A model generated the notes under the pieces. It did no database searches, had not been told where the DNA came from, and saw nothing but the letters and a program-made list of their open reading frames with translations. The position numbers and the translations under genes are program-made. DNA of 56,277 nucleotides, from assembly GCA_031315995.1 (NCBI GenBank), contig JALDRG010000020.1, forward strand, positions 1 to 56,277, read 5' to 3'. The stretch's first letter is position 1. Each line of letters opens with the position of its first letter. The DNA is from Nitrospira sp. (GTDB lineage: Bacteria > Nitrospirota > Nitrospiria > Nitrospirales > Nitrospiraceae). Positions 35,056 to 44,633 of the stretch are shown in pieces.

Positions 35056-36272
35056 TACCGTGTCGACCTCTTTTTGCGCTGAGCCCGAATCGCCAACCGA
35101 AGCGCATTCAACCGAATAAACCCTTCCGCATCCTTCTGCCGATACACGTCGTCCTCTTCAAACGTGGCCATGTCTAACCGGTAGAGCGAGCGGGGCGACT
35201 TGCGGCCGACCACCGTACAGTTGCCTTTGTAGAGTTTTACGCGAACCGTCCCCGTCACATCCCGCTGTGCCTCATCAAGGGCCGTTTGGATCATCTCCCG
35301 CTCCGGGGCGTACCAGTAGCCGTAATAGATCAGCTCGGCATACCGGGGGATGAGGCTATCCCGCAGGTGCAGCACTTCACGATCCATCGTCAGCGATTCG
35401 AGCCCGCGATGGGCTGCATGCAGAATCGTCCCGCCCGGGGTCTCGTACACTCCACGCGACTTCATGCCGACGTAGCGATTCTCCACCAGATCAACGCGGC
35501 CGACGCCATGATGGCCGCCCAAGGTATTGAGGTGAGCCAACAACTTCGCAGGGCTCATTTTCTTGCCATCCACCGCCACAGGGTCGCCCGTCACATATTC
35601 GATCTCGACTTCCCGCGCCTTGCTTGGTGCCCGCTCCGGCGAGACCGACATGACGAAGATTTCTTCCGGCGGGGCCTCCCACGGATCTTCCAAAATGCCG
35701 CCTTCGTAGCTGGTGTGGAACAGGTTCATGTCCATGCTGTAGGGCTTCGCCTTGGTCGCGGTGACCGGAATACCGTGCTGCTCCGCATACTCGATCAATT
35801 CTCGGCGCGAACGCATGGTCCATTCCCGCCAGGGCGCAATGATCTTGATCTGCGGATGCAGCGCCATGTAGGTCAACTCGAACCGAACTTGATCGTTGCC
35901 CTTTCCGGTCGCTCCGTGACACACCGCCTCGGCGCCTTCCTTGGCAGCAATCTCAATTTGCCGGCGCGCGATCAGCGGTCGAGCGATCGACGTCCCCAGC
36001 AGGTAGCTGCCTTCATAAATCGCATTCCCGCGCAACATGGGAAACACATGGTCTTTGACGAAGACCTCACGCAGGTCTTCCATGTAGACTTTCTTCACCC
36101 CCAACGCCTGCGCCTTGGACTTAATAGCCTTCAGATCCTCGCCCTGCCCCAAATCGGCGCAAAATGCGATGACGGTGCAGTCATACACCTCCTCCAGCCA
36201 CTTCAGAATGACCGATGTGTCCAACCCTCCCGAATAGGCGAGCACCACTTTCTTATACGATGACCGACTCAT
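35055..36272 (-). CDS. argG: Argininosuccinate synthase
   Basis: A 405-residue enzyme with the ATP PP-motif [15 protein letters not shown] near the start, [13 protein letters not shown] and the citrulline-binding [14 protein letters not shown] region. It joins citrulline and aspartate with ATP. The start at MSRSSYKK (36272) is preferred over 36287 because it fits the family length. It is 15 bases after argF and overlaps argH. Confidence 0.96.
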   Translation of the reverse strand: MSRSSYKKVVLAYSGGLDTSVILKWLEEVYDCTVIAFCADLGQGEDLKAIKSKAQALGVKKVYMEDLREVFVKDHVFPMLRGNAIYEGSYLLGTSIARPLIARRQIEIAAKEGAEAVCHGATGKGNDQVRFELTYMALHPQIKIIAPWREWTMRSRRELIEYAEQHGIPVTATKAKPYSMDMNLFHTSYEGGILEDPWEAPPEEIFVMSVSPERAPSKAREVEIEYVTGDPVAVDGKKMSPAKLLAHLNTLGGHHGVGRVDLVENRYVGMKSRGVYETPGGTILHAAHRGLESLTMDREVLHLRDSLIPRYAELIYYGYWYAPEREMIQTALDEAQRDVTGTVRVKLYKGNCTVVGRKSPRSLYRLDMATFEEDDVYRQKDAEGFIRLNALRLAIRAQRKKRSTR

Positions 36273-36287
36273 ACGACTCCCTTTCAC

Positions 36288-37268
36288 TTACGCCTGATGT
36301 GCGGTTTTCTTTCCGAGGAGCCTGACCAAAATCGCCTTCTGCATATGCAGTCGGTTCTCGGCTTGATCGAGCACGACTGACTGCGGGCCATCCAACACCT
36401 CGGCGCTGATCTCTTCGCCACGATGGGCCGGCAGGCAATGCATGACGAGCGCCTCCGGCTTCGCCCGTTTCAATAATCGTGCGTTGAGCTGATACGGTGC
36501 CAGAGTCTTGAGGCGCCTGGCCTGCTCACGCTCACGACCCATGCTGATCCAGACGTCGGTATAGACCACGTCCGCATCTTTGACGGCCACGAACGGATCA
36601 GCCCCGATTTCAATCACGGCCCCGGTCTCCTGCGCTTCCACACGCGCGCGATCTACAATGTCTCGGTCGGGTTGGTATCCGGGCGGACAGCCCACAGCAA
36701 TCCTCATTCCCATCTTGGCCGCCGCTTCGATCAGGGAATTCGTCACGTTGTTGCCGTCGCCGACATAGGCGATCTTGACCCCCTTCAACCGCCGCTTCTT
36801 TTCCTGAATGGTCAACAGGTCGGACAAGGCCTGACAGGGATGATTCAAATCAGTGAGGCCGTTGATGATAGGAATGGTGGCCTCCCGCGCCCATTCCTCG
36901 GCGATGGCATGGTCGAACGTGCGCAGGACGATGGCGTCCAGGTACCGGGACAGGACATGCGCGGTGTCGGCGATACTCTCCCCCCGAGACAGCTGAATGT
37001 CTCCCATCGGCAGGACCATCGCCTGCCCACCCAGCTGATTCATCCCCGCCTCGAACGACACTCGGGTCCTGGTCGAGGGTTTCTGAAAGAGCAGCCCCAA
37101 CATGCGGCCCTGCAACAGAGGATGAGGCACCCCGCGGCGCTGCTTCACTTTCAGCTGCGCAGCTAGGCGCAACAAACCCGTGAGCTCCGCAATGGGGATC
37201 GAGAGCAATTCTAGAAAATCTTTCCCGAGACCGGCCCCGGAAGTTGACCGATGCGGCCGCCGCACCAT
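36288..37268 (-). CDS. argF: Ornithine carbamoyltransferase
   Basis: A 326-residue product with the carbamoyl-phosphate loop FQKPSTRTRVSFE, the HPCQALSDLLTI motif and the late ornithine motif MHCLPAHRGEEIS with its Cys. It makes citrulline from ornithine and carbamoyl phosphate. GAGG is seven bases before the ATG. It lies 16 bases after argD and 15 before argG. Confidence 0.96.
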   Translation of the reverse strand: MVRRPHRSTSGAGLGKDFLELLSIPIAELTGLLRLAAQLKVKQRRGVPHPLLQGRMLGLLFQKPSTRTRVSFEAGMNQLGGQAMVLPMGDIQLSRGESIADTAHVLSRYLDAIVLRTFDHAIAEEWAREATIPIINGLTDLNHPCQALSDLLTIQEKKRRLKGVKIAYVGDGNNVTNSLIEAAAKMGMRIAVGCPPGYQPDRDIVDRARVEAQETGAVIEIGADPFVAVKDADVVYTDVWISMGREREQARRLKTLAPYQLNARLLKRAKPEALVMHCLPAHRGEEISAEVLDGPQSVVLDQAENRLHMQKAILVRLLGKKTAHQA

Positions 37269-37284
37269 ACGTGCCTCTACATGA

Positions 37285-38490
37285 TTAATGACTTGAGGTG
37301 GCCCGCCGGCTCAACACCTGCGCCAGCACGACCAGCAAGCGATCGATCTCACGCTCCGTGATGATGAGTGGGGGAACGAACCGCAGAACCCGATCGCCGG
37401 TGCAATTGATCAACACTCCACGCGCCAGACAATCGGCGACAACAGCTTTCCCATCGATATCCAATTCCATGCCTTGTAACAGACCGAGCCCACGCACGTC
37501 TTTGATGCAGCGATGCCGGTCCTTGAGCACGGCTAAGCCTTTTGCCAGACTCTCGCCCATCCGCCGCCCCTGGTCTAATATCTTGCCGTCCACCAGGACC
37601 CGCAACACGGCCAATCCGGCCGCGCAGGCCAGGGGATTGCCGCCAAAGGTCGAGGCATGGGTTCCTGGAGAAAAGGCTCGCGCCACAGTCTCCGTGGCCA
37701 GGCAGGCTCCGATCGGGACACCACCGCCCAGCCCCTTGGCCAAGGTCATAATGTCCGGCTGCATACCGAATTGCTCGTAGCAGAACAGCGTGCCGGTCCG
37801 GCCCATGCCTGTTTGAACCTCGTCGAAAATCAGCAGCACATCGCGTTCTCGACACAGCTCTCTCAATCCCTGCATGTAGCCACGATCCGCCACATGCACC
37901 CCGCCTTCGGCCTGAATAGGCTCCACCATGATGGCAGCGGTTCTCGGAGTCATGGCGCGCTCGACCTCCGACAGGTCGTTAAACGTCACGTACGAAAACC
38001 CTGGTATCAGCGGGGCGAATCCCGCCTGAACCTTGTCCTGACCGGTCGCGGTCAACGTGGCCAAAGTACGTCCGTGAAAGGAGTTCTGCATCGTGATGAT
38101 CTCATACCGGTCCGCCCCGTACTTATCGTACGAATACTTTCGAGCCAGTTTGATCGCCGCTTCATTGGCTTCCGCGCCGCTATTGCAGAAGAACACTTTT
38201 TGCGCAAACGAATGCTCGACCAAGGTCTGGGCGAGCCGCACCTGCGGCTCCGTATAATAGAGGTTGGACGTATGGATGAGATGTTGCACCTGCTTCTGGA
38301 TCGCCAGCACCAGGTCGGGATGTCCATGACCGAGGAGATTCACCGCAATGCCGGCGACGAAATCGATGTACTCCCGTCCCTCCAGGTCGTAGACCTTCGA
38401 GCCACGTCCCCGCACGATCGAAATCGGCTGACGCGTGTAGGTGTTCATCAGATACTGTTCGGCGTTGAGACGCAACTCACCCGTCGGCAT
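37285..38490 (-). CDS. argD: Acetylornithine aminotransferase
   Basis: A 401-residue class III PLP aminotransferase: EYIDFVAGIAVNLLGHGHP, FFCNSGAEANEAAIKLARK, LLIFDEVQTGMGRTG and the PLP Lys in TLAKGLGGGVPIGA. It converts N-acetylglutamate semialdehyde to acetylornithine and may also serve as succinyl-DAP aminotransferase, although dapL suggests that role is not needed. The start at 38490 is supported by GGGAGAGG upstream. It is the first gene of the minus-strand argDFGH-lptM-lysA-dapAB run, so the main promoter should be in 38491-38661. Confidence 0.95.
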   Translation of the reverse strand: MPTGELRLNAEQYLMNTYTRQPISIVRGRGSKVYDLEGREYIDFVAGIAVNLLGHGHPDLVLAIQKQVQHLIHTSNLYYTEPQVRLAQTLVEHSFAQKVFFCNSGAEANEAAIKLARKYSYDKYGADRYEIITMQNSFHGRTLATLTATGQDKVQAGFAPLIPGFSYVTFNDLSEVERAMTPRTAAIMVEPIQAEGGVHVADRGYMQGLRELCRERDVLLIFDEVQTGMGRTGTLFCYEQFGMQPDIMTLAKGLGGGVPIGACLATETVARAFSPGTHASTFGGNPLACAAGLAVLRVLVDGKILDQGRRMGESLAKGLAVLKDRHRCIKDVRGLGLLQGMELDIDGKAVVADCLARGVLINCTGDRVLRFVPPLIITEREIDRLLVVLAQVLSRRATSSH

Positions 38491-38661
38491 GGCACACCTC
38501 TCCCATCGTGAGTCGGCGAAGCTACCATAGGGAACTGGTGAAAGCAACCGAACGAACGCCCAGCAGCGGCTCCAGGCGCGGCCGTCGGACTGTTTGGAAC
38601 CAGCCGGCGGCAGGGATCGTCTCTTGACGGGAACAGACGGCGGATGGGATAAGGTGACGGT

Positions 38662-39309
38662 ATGAAATCCTGCTCACAATGCCGGCAAGACAATCGGGAC
38701 GATGCCCGCTTTTGTCACCAGTGCGGTGGCGCCTTCGCCGTCGAAAGCCAACAGACGGCCGCAGTGGAACCGGACCCAGTGCCGTTTGCGCAAACGGATG
38801 CGGATCTCTTGAGAAGCTTCATCGGCCCGAATGCCGACCGGTATCTGGAGACCTTCAAGAAATTCACCGGACCTGCGGGGCCGAAATTCGCCCTGACCTG
38901 GCATTGGCCGGCCTTCGTATTTGAGCCGTTCCTCTGGTTTCTCTACCGAAAAATGTATGTGTACGCGCTGATCTATGCCATCGGCCCCGCCATGGCTTTT
39001 TACATGACCCAAGATCTCTCCGCAGACATCATCTGGCGTATCATCGCGGGGGCCAGTGCCAACTATATCTATTTCTGGCATGCCAAAGAACAGCTCGCCA
39101 AAATCAAGAGTGAGCGGTCCATGGGAACGGAAAGCAGGCAAAAACTGTTGGGAGAATTAGGCGGCGTGCAGCCCTATGTCGTGTGGGTTGGCGTCGGCCT
39201 GCTCGTACTGAAAATCAGCCTGGTGATCGCCATGTTCAAAGAAGGTCCGCCGGACGGGCCGAAGGGACCGCCGGCCAAACCACACCCAGCCAGCGTGACG
39301 AGCGTCTAG
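38662..39309 (+). CDS. Zinc-ribbon membrane protein (DUF2628-like)
   Basis: A 215-residue protein with an N-terminal zinc ribbon (CSQCRQDNRDDARFCHQCGG), a linker, a conserved soluble segment (NADRYLETFKKFTGPAGPK), then four hydrophobic segments from about residue 90 to 195 with the WPAFVFEPFLWFLYRKMYVY motif typical of DUF2628. The tail is Pro/Lys-rich. Function is unknown; it probably sits in the inner membrane with the ribbon in the cytoplasm. AAGGTGAC lies before the ATG. Confidence 0.8.
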   Translation: MKSCSQCRQDNRDDARFCHQCGGAFAVESQQTAAVEPDPVPFAQTDADLLRSFIGPNADRYLETFKKFTGPAGPKFALTWHWPAFVFEPFLWFLYRKMYVYALIYAIGPAMAFYMTQDLSADIIWRIIAGASANYIYFWHAKEQLAKIKSERSMGTESRQKLLGELGGVQPYVVWVGVGLLVLKISLVIAMFKEGPPDGPKGPPAKPHPASVTSV

Positions 39310-39450
39310 CGCCCCGCTCAGGAGAGCGCCTCTCATTTGCGCCCCCCTATGTTCCAGGCACGATGCTCGAAGAACATTAGCATTGAGTATCGCGCCAGAT
39401 GGACCTGTTGACCGGCCGCCCTACGCAGAGGGACAGGGCCGTGACGCAAT

Positions 39451-40281
39451 TCATACAAGCCGAGACCGTTGCCACTCGATCCAGGACACGAACCAGTCGA
39501 AATCCTGCTGGTAGGCGGCGCCGCTGAGATCGGGTGCGGCTTGAGTCTGCTCCAGTTGCGTGTAGGTGCGCGGCCAATTCTTTTGCCACCAGGACTTGAG
39601 CTCGTCCGGACCGTACGGCTGCCCGTTGGGGTTGCTGATGCCGGCGGCCGCACAGAGCCCCGCCACAAGCGGCCAGTATCGATCCTTGCCGAGACCCAGA
39701 CTTCGGAAATGTTCGCGCAACAGGAATACGACCCAAAGTTCGGCACTGTTCTTCTTATTGTGTTTGAAGGGATGGGTTTGTCGCAGCGGAACCGGATCGA
39801 AGGTCTTGATGACCGAGGTATAGTCCGGGCCTCCGTAGCTACCAGCGGATTCAGCAATTCCCTGCAACATGTTCGCCAGGTCCACTTCGACCACCGGAGG
39901 CGGGGCCGAGGCTTGATCAGCGCCCCCCGCACCCAACGGATTACCCGCCGTCAGCAATTCGATGAGCGGCTTCAGCTCCCGTAGGCGTACGGCGGCGGTC
40001 TTCAGTATCTGCTCAGATTCGAGCCAGTAGTCCGGGTCACTCTTCGAGGCCCGTTCCCGACCAGACGGCGGCAACACGACAGGAATCCAGTAGCGCACCA
40101 GGACAAAGAGGACGTAATCGACCTCGCCACCGGCTTGTACGACACCCGTCAGAGCCTGACTGACTCCGAACGCTCGGCGAAAGAAGGCCTGGACCCGATC
40201 TTCGACCTGTAGACGCCGTCCCATGCCCTGCCACCACTGCTGCAGCGGAGCCCACTCTGAGGACGGAGGAATAGTCGCCAT
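39451..40281 (-). CDS. Hypothetical protein, 276 residues
   Basis: A soluble, mainly helical protein that I do not recognise, with no signal peptide or TM segment. Trp-rich patches (WAPLQQWWQGMG, and a SWWQKNWPRTY segment) and the frequent Pro/Gln suggest a binding rather than enzymatic role. The start at 40281 is chosen because GGAG lies seven bases upstream; the longer frame to 40476 would overlap the divergent gpmA. The two genes therefore share the 175-base promoter region 40282-40456. Confidence 0.6.
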   Translation of the reverse strand: MATIPPSSEWAPLQQWWQGMGRRLQVEDRVQAFFRRAFGVSQALTGVVQAGGEVDYVLFVLVRYWIPVVLPPSGRERASKSDPDYWLESEQILKTAAVRLRELKPLIELLTAGNPLGAGGADQASAPPPVVEVDLANMLQGIAESAGSYGGPDYTSVIKTFDPVPLRQTHPFKHNKKNSAELWVVFLLREHFRSLGLGKDRYWPLVAGLCAAAGISNPNGQPYGPDELKSWWQKNWPRTYTQLEQTQAAPDLSGAAYQQDFDWFVSWIEWQRSRLV

Positions 40282-40456
40282 CGATACGCTCCACACATAA
40301 AACCAAACCGGCGGCATGGTACTGACTGCCTCAGGTGATTGCAACCCGACCTCACGGAACCACCGCCCCCTCTCGCACGCTTGACAGGGCGAAGGGGGAA
40401 ATCGCATAACCTGTCCTGGAACGGTTCCATCCTTTCGGACAAGGAGACGAGGCACG

Positions 40457-41062
40457 ATGAGTAAACTGGTTCTCATTCGTCACGGCGAATCGCAGTGGAA
40501 TTTAGAAAACCGCTTCACCGGCTGGGTGGACGTCCCGCTCTCTCCGAAAGGCATTGAAGAAGCGAAGGCCGCAGGAAAAAAACTGGCGGGTTTCACATTC
40601 GATCGCGCCTTTTCCTCCGTGCTGGCTCGTGCCAACGAGACCCTGCGGATCATCCTGGAGGCCATCGGCCAGACGGGCATTCCTATTGAAAAAGACAAGG
40701 CCCTGAACGAACGGATGTATGGAGAACTGCAGGGATTGAATAAGGCCGAGACGGCCAAAAAGTTCGGAGATGAGCAGGTGAAAATCTGGCGGCGGAGTTA
40801 TGATGTGCCACCGCCGCGGGGAGAAAGCTTAAAGGATACGGCCGAGCGGGTACTGCCCTATTACGATAGCCGGATCAAGCCCCACGTGCTTCAAGGGGAG
40901 ACGATTCTCATCGCCGCCCACGGGAACAGTCTACGGGCGCTGGTGATGCAACTCGAACAGTTGACCAGGGAACAGGTGCTTGAGCTCAACATTCCGACCG
41001 GAGCCCCGCTGTTGTATGAACTCGATTCTCACGGGAAGGTCCTCTCGCATCGATATCTCTAA
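40457..41062 (+). CDS. gpmA: 2,3-bisphosphoglycerate-dependent phosphoglycerate mutase
   Basis: A 201-residue enzyme with catalytic [18 protein letters not shown] (His9-type), the [12 protein letters not shown] motif and the second His in AHGNSLRAL. It interconverts 3- and 2-phosphoglycerate. It is shorter than E. coli GpmA (250) and is of the compact type in which the C-terminal tail is truncated. AAGGAG lies about 11 bases before the ATG. A hairpin follows the stop. Confidence 0.95.
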   Translation: MSKLVLIRHGESQWNLENRFTGWVDVPLSPKGIEEAKAAGKKLAGFTFDRAFSSVLARANETLRIILEAIGQTGIPIEKDKALNERMYGELQGLNKAETAKKFGDEQVKIWRRSYDVPPPRGESLKDTAERVLPYYDSRIKPHVLQGETILIAAHGNSLRALVMQLEQLTREQVLELNIPTGAPLLYELDSHGKVLSHRYL

Positions 41063-41096
41063 GAGCTGCACATCGTGCGGACTGTCCAACATGATG

Positions 41097-41123
41097 CGCT
41101 CAATTGATCATGGAAATTGAGCG
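41097..41123. terminator. Inverted repeat between convergent genes
   Basis: A perfect nine-base inverted repeat: CGCTCAATT at 41097-41105 and AATTGAGCG at 41115-41123 with a nine-base loop. It lies between gpmA and the convergent gene ending at 41157, so it could stop transcription from both sides. No strong T-tract follows on either strand. Confidence 0.45.
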
Positions 41124-41156
41124 TTGAACCTTCCTCGCAGAATGAGTCCCGAGCGC

Positions 41157-41651
41157 CTACACACACTGACTCAATAATTCCTGATATTTATCCAACGGCA
41201 CCAGATCGGGAAGCAGTACGAGCAGCTTCGGCCGATCCTCCGGTTGAATGAGCCCCTCATTTTCAAGCAGGTCCGAGATTTCTTCGGATGCCGCCATGGC
41301 TCCTCCCTCGTAATCTCCCACCGGCGCATACCGTGCGCGGCGTTCCTCCATTTCGACCAGGTAGTCCTCCCACGTGATTGACTCAATCTTGAACTCGGTC
41401 GTCCAATCTGCCTGAATCAATTCCAGCACCCGCTGAAATACTACCTCACGGTACTTCCGTGGAATATGGGCATGGATGGCAGCCGATACCCAGTAGAGTG
41501 TGAAGGAGAGGAGTTCCCGCGTCATCGTCTCCTCCTGCTCGTCCTGGCCTTCAATGCCATATTCGCTCAACAGCTCAACGGAAACTCGGCGCGGAATCAG
41601 CTGATACAACGCGTCGGCGGCCTCGGCCGGGGTCATAGATTCTTGCTTCAT
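41157..41651 (-). CDS. Hypothetical acidic protein, 164 residues
   Basis: A soluble, acidic, helix-rich protein I do not recognise. It has no signal peptide. Repeated Glu/Leu runs (EEISDLLENEGLIQPEDRPK) and the Trp-containing ITWEDYLVEMEERR are its most distinctive segments. GGGAGG lies seven bases before the ATG at 41651, which makes this start and the gene convincing. It converges with gpmA. No function is proposed. Confidence 0.65.
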   Translation of the reverse strand: MKQESMTPAEAADALYQLIPRRVSVELLSEYGIEGQDEQEETMTRELLSFTLYWVSAAIHAHIPRKYREVVFQRVLELIQADWTTEFKIESITWEDYLVEMEERRARYAPVGDYEGGAMAASEEISDLLENEGLIQPEDRPKLLVLLPDLVPLDKYQELLSQCV

Positions 41652-41795
41652 ACCGTTCCTCCCGAATGGGTTCCCAGCATACTGGAGGCGCGTGCGTGCT
41701 GACAACTCTCAGATCCACATCCCATCTCACCGGATCGCTTGTCCGCCGGAACCGCCTATGCTACATAGAGACCCCTCACACTGAGACGTCACACC

Positions 41796-42347
41796 ATGAC
41801 AGACACGCGACAATTCCGACCGCTGCTCATCGGTCTCGCCCTACTCGGGCTCCTCTGGCCGGCCTCGACCAAGGCGGCGGAAGTGCAGGAGGCACGATGG
41901 GGCTTCAGTACCGACCTCGGGCTCTGGACCGGCACCACCAACAACACCACGTTCGCGCTGGGCTTTGGGCTCGACTACTACATGGACCAGAATTTTTCGT
42001 TCGGCGGGATGGCCCTGTTCACGCCGGTCGGAGACCTGACGCAAATCGGTATTGCCGGCGTCGCCAAATATCACCTTCGCCTCGACAGTGGATTCAATCT
42101 GGTGCCGTTCGCCGGACTCGGCCTTCTCCATGCGGATCTGAATCGCGGCAGCGGCCCGACGAAAGTCGACCGCAACGACACCAGCCACTTCATTCCCCTC
42201 GGCATGTCGCTGGAATATCAGGTGGGACCAAGCATCGCCTTCTCGACCACCCTCATGGTGAACCTCCACCACATCACGCTCTCGCCACCCGTACCGAACG
42301 ACAACACCAGCGTGGCGCTTCTCTTCGGCATCCGCTGGGGGCCGTAA
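41796..42347 (+). CDS. Outer-membrane beta-barrel protein
   Basis: A 183-residue product with a signal peptide ending near AASTKAAEV, followed by alternating amphipathic strands that end on aromatic residues (TTFALGFGLDYYMD, VAKYHLRLDSGFNLVPFAGL). It fits a small OmpW/OmpX-like eight-stranded barrel of the outer membrane. No specific substrate is implied. Confidence 0.75.
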   Translation: MTDTRQFRPLLIGLALLGLLWPASTKAAEVQEARWGFSTDLGLWTGTTNNTTFALGFGLDYYMDQNFSFGGMALFTPVGDLTQIGIAGVAKYHLRLDSGFNLVPFAGLGLLHADLNRGSGPTKVDRNDTSHFIPLGMSLEYQVGPSIAFSTTLMVNLHHITLSPPVPNDNTSVALLFGIRWGP

Positions 42348-42493
42348 CTCTCCTGGGTTCTCAAGGCGGGCAGGATCACACTACAGCCTGACAAGCGAGT
42401 GCGCTCACACGGACTGTGACGCTGCTGATCAAGCACTGAAACTGGCTTGCGGCATAGCCGCATGACGTGACGGTCCGAGGCGCAAGCACGCGC

Positions 42494-42552
42494 AGTACGT
42501 TGAGGGTCTGAGCGAAGCGAGAACGCAGCTGGGAGCCTGTTTCAGCGGCTGC
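42494..42552. repeat. Putative dispersed intergenic repeat
   Basis: On the minus strand the sequence runs GCAGCCGCTGAAACAGGC, then a GCGTTCTCGC core, then TTCGCTCAGACCCTC and AACGTACT. It closely resembles an element I recall from many Nitrospira genomes (GCAG.TGCTGAAA...CGTTCTCGC...CTCAACGTAC). It ends exactly at the stop codon of the ATP-grasp gene. Only one copy is seen in this window. Identity should be tested by genome-wide search. Confidence 0.45.
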
Positions 42553-43575
42553 TTACGCGGCTTGGGCGGGGCGCCACCGCAACCCCACGTGCAGCAATTC
42601 CTGCAAGAGGTTTTGGTAGGCGAGGTTGGCCTTTTCGGCCGAGTCGGCAAAGTCTTCGCCGCTGGCGATCTGAGGATTGGGGTTGGCTTCGAGCACGTAG
42701 ACGTTGCCGTCTTTGTCCATCCGCATATCGATGCGAGCGTAGCCGCTCAGCCCCAACGCACGATAGACGCGTTTGGCCAGATGCTGAATGTGATCGCCGA
42801 CCCCGTCCGGTAAATTTCTCGCTTCGCACGAGCAGATGCCGTACTTGTCCTGGTACTTGCGGCTCCACTTCACCCGCTCGGTCGCGATGCGACGGGCCTC
42901 ATCCGGCATCTTGTCCATCACCAGTTCCCAGACCGGAAAGACTTGCAGGTGGGCATTGCCCATCACCCCGACATAGAGCTCGCGTCCCTCGATGTACCGC
43001 TCGACCAATGCGCCGGTCCTGACATTGTCGTGGATGAAGGCCACCCGTTCACGCAGTTTGTCATCATCGTCGACGATCGAGGCCTGTGAAATTCCCAGCG
43101 AGGCCTCTTCACTGATCGACTTCACGATCAACGGGAAGGGCAGGTATTTGGGCCGGCGCACCATGCGGTGGAGCGGCACCACCAGAAACTCGGGGTAGGG
43201 AATGCGATGATACGACATCACCTGCTTGGCTAACGCCTTGTCCCGCGCCAACATGAGCCCGCGCGGATTGCAGCCGGTGTAGGGAATCCGCATCAATTCG
43301 AGATAGGAGACGACGTTCTGATCATAGACCGCGACACCATCGAACTCTTCCAGCAGGTTGAACGCAATATGAGGCTTCCAGTCCTCCACTGCCGCACGAA
43401 TCACTTCCAGATCGCTTTTGACGCCAAGCGCCCGCACATCGTGGCCGAGCTTCCTCAGGGTGGAGACCACGTCGTACTCCGTCTTCCAGGCGGCTGTGTC
43501 CAGATCCTGTCCGTTGAGTTGGTCCGGGGGAACCAGATCCTTATGCATCAACACGAGTACGCGCAATCGTCTCAT
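42553..43575 (-). CDS. ATP-grasp ligase, D-Ala-D-Ala ligase-like
   Basis: A 340-residue protein with the ATP-grasp layout: N-terminal domain (VLVLMHKDLVPPDQLN), PYTGCNPRGLMLARDK and KYLPFPLIVKSISEEASLGIS for nucleotide binding, and the metal site VYVLEANPNPQIAS. It resembles Ddl and RimK-type ligases, which join a carboxylate to an amine using ATP. Its true substrate is unknown. The start at 43575 overlaps the stop of the metallopeptidase gene by four bases (ATGA), so both proteins are made together; a bond-forming enzyme paired with a peptidase suggests peptide modification or tailoring. The longer upstream frame is inside the peptidase gene and is rejected. Confidence 0.85.
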   Translation of the reverse strand: MRRLRVLVLMHKDLVPPDQLNGQDLDTAAWKTEYDVVSTLRKLGHDVRALGVKSDLEVIRAAVEDWKPHIAFNLLEEFDGVAVYDQNVVSYLELMRIPYTGCNPRGLMLARDKALAKQVMSYHRIPYPEFLVVPLHRMVRRPKYLPFPLIVKSISEEASLGISQASIVDDDDKLRERVAFIHDNVRTGALVERYIEGRELYVGVMGNAHLQVFPVWELVMDKMPDEARRIATERVKWSRKYQDKYGICSCEARNLPDGVGDHIQHLAKRVYRALGLSGYARIDMRMDKDGNVYVLEANPNPQIASGEDFADSAEKANLAYQNLLQELLHVGLRWRPAQAA

Positions 43576-44633
43576 AAGGCCACCTTGTGCCGTCCGCTGT
43601 GGAGATAGTTCATCGTCTGCACCGTCAGAAGAATTGCAAAATCCAGTTTGGCCTGCTCTTTGTGCTGAGTCAAATGTAACTTCGACGCCTGACACCGTTC
43701 GATCATGCCTTCTAAGACCTGATCGATCGTATACTGATATTCACCCGTCCATTCCGCGACTCGGCGGCGGATTTCTTTTCTGGTCCGACGGAGAAACTCG
43801 GCGGCGCTGGGATGCTTCGCATAGGCAGGTCCATCGGAAAACAGTTTCTTCAAGTCGGTGTCGTACGACGGCGCGCGTCCGATCCCGTAATGTTTTCGCT
43901 TCTCTTCATAGTGATCGCGTAGCGTCTTGTAAATGCGGGGCAGGGGATCCATCTGCTGCCGCCCGGTGACGGTCGGCGTCGTTCCAGCGAGTTCCCCCAT
44001 GAGTCGTTCCATGAAATCCAGTTTCTTCATCACCGGCCAGTCCCGATACCGCTCCTTCCAGAGCGACTGTGGATCGAGCCAGACGGCGAATGTTTCGGCG
44101 AAGTCCTCATCCGGATGACTCTGGGCGTACCAGACGTCCAGATGGCGCACGAAACTCCGGCTATAGGGCCGCGGCGTGTAATACTCGGGATAGGGCTGGG
44201 ACGAACGTCCGAACAGTTTCTGGCGGCGGCGGCGGCGGCGGAGCAGATAGGCATTTTCAATGGCATGGCCGGCCTCGTGCCGGAGAATCCGCATGCACCA
44301 ATCCATGGTGCCGCCTTCCACCTCCAACATTTGACTCGCTTCCAGTTTCGCCAGCCGCGGATGTGCGAGATAGAACGGCACGGCAATCCCAGGCACCCCA
44401 TCGGGCGTAAACCATTCATCAGAGATCCAAAAATGTGGCCGGAAGGCAAGGCGGCGCGCATCCAATTCACGATACAGCTGAGCGATCGGCTCTTGGTAGA
44501 ACGTCCCCTCGAGGCGCAGGTCCAGATCGCACATGCGCAGATCAAGGAGTTGGTCGTCGCTCCACTCCGTCCACACCGGTATGGGATCGGCCGCGCCGGA
44601 TCCCGGTCTTCGATGAATCTTTGCCCGCCCCAT
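43572..44633 (-). CDS. Putative zinc metallopeptidase
   Basis: A 353-residue protein with the zinc motif HEAGH at residues 119-123 in LRHEAGHAIENAY, and a likely third ligand Glu180 in DEDFAETFAVW, as in gluzincins. It has no signal peptide, so it probably acts in the cytoplasm. The C-terminal half is helical and basic. It fits the putative zinc-binding metallopeptidase families rather than any well-studied one. It is coupled with the ATP-grasp ligase gene downstream; such HExxH plus ATP-grasp pairs occur in several phyla but, as far as I know, have no assigned function. Confidence 0.8.
   Translation of the reverse strand: MGRAKIHRRPGSGAADPIPVWTEWSDDQLLDLRMCDLDLRLEGTFYQEPIAQLYRELDARRLAFRPHFWISDEWFTPDGVPGIAVPFYLAHPRLAKLEASQMLEVEGGTMDWCMRILRHEAGHAIENAYLLRRRRRRQKLFGRSSQPYPEYYTPRPYSRSFVRHLDVWYAQSHPDEDFAETFAVWLDPQSLWKERYRDWPVMKKLDFMERLMGELAGTTPTVTGRQQMDPLPRIYKTLRDHYEEKRKHYGIGRAPSYDTDLKKLFSDGPAYAKHPSAAEFLRRTRKEIRRRVAEWTGEYQYTIDQVLEGMIERCQASKLHLTQHKEQAKLDFAILLTVQTMNYLHSGRHKVAL

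Noticed and set aside
35286..36263. Long plus-strand frame opposite argG
   Set aside because: Antisense shadow of argG; the His/Arg-rich composition is typical of such shadows.
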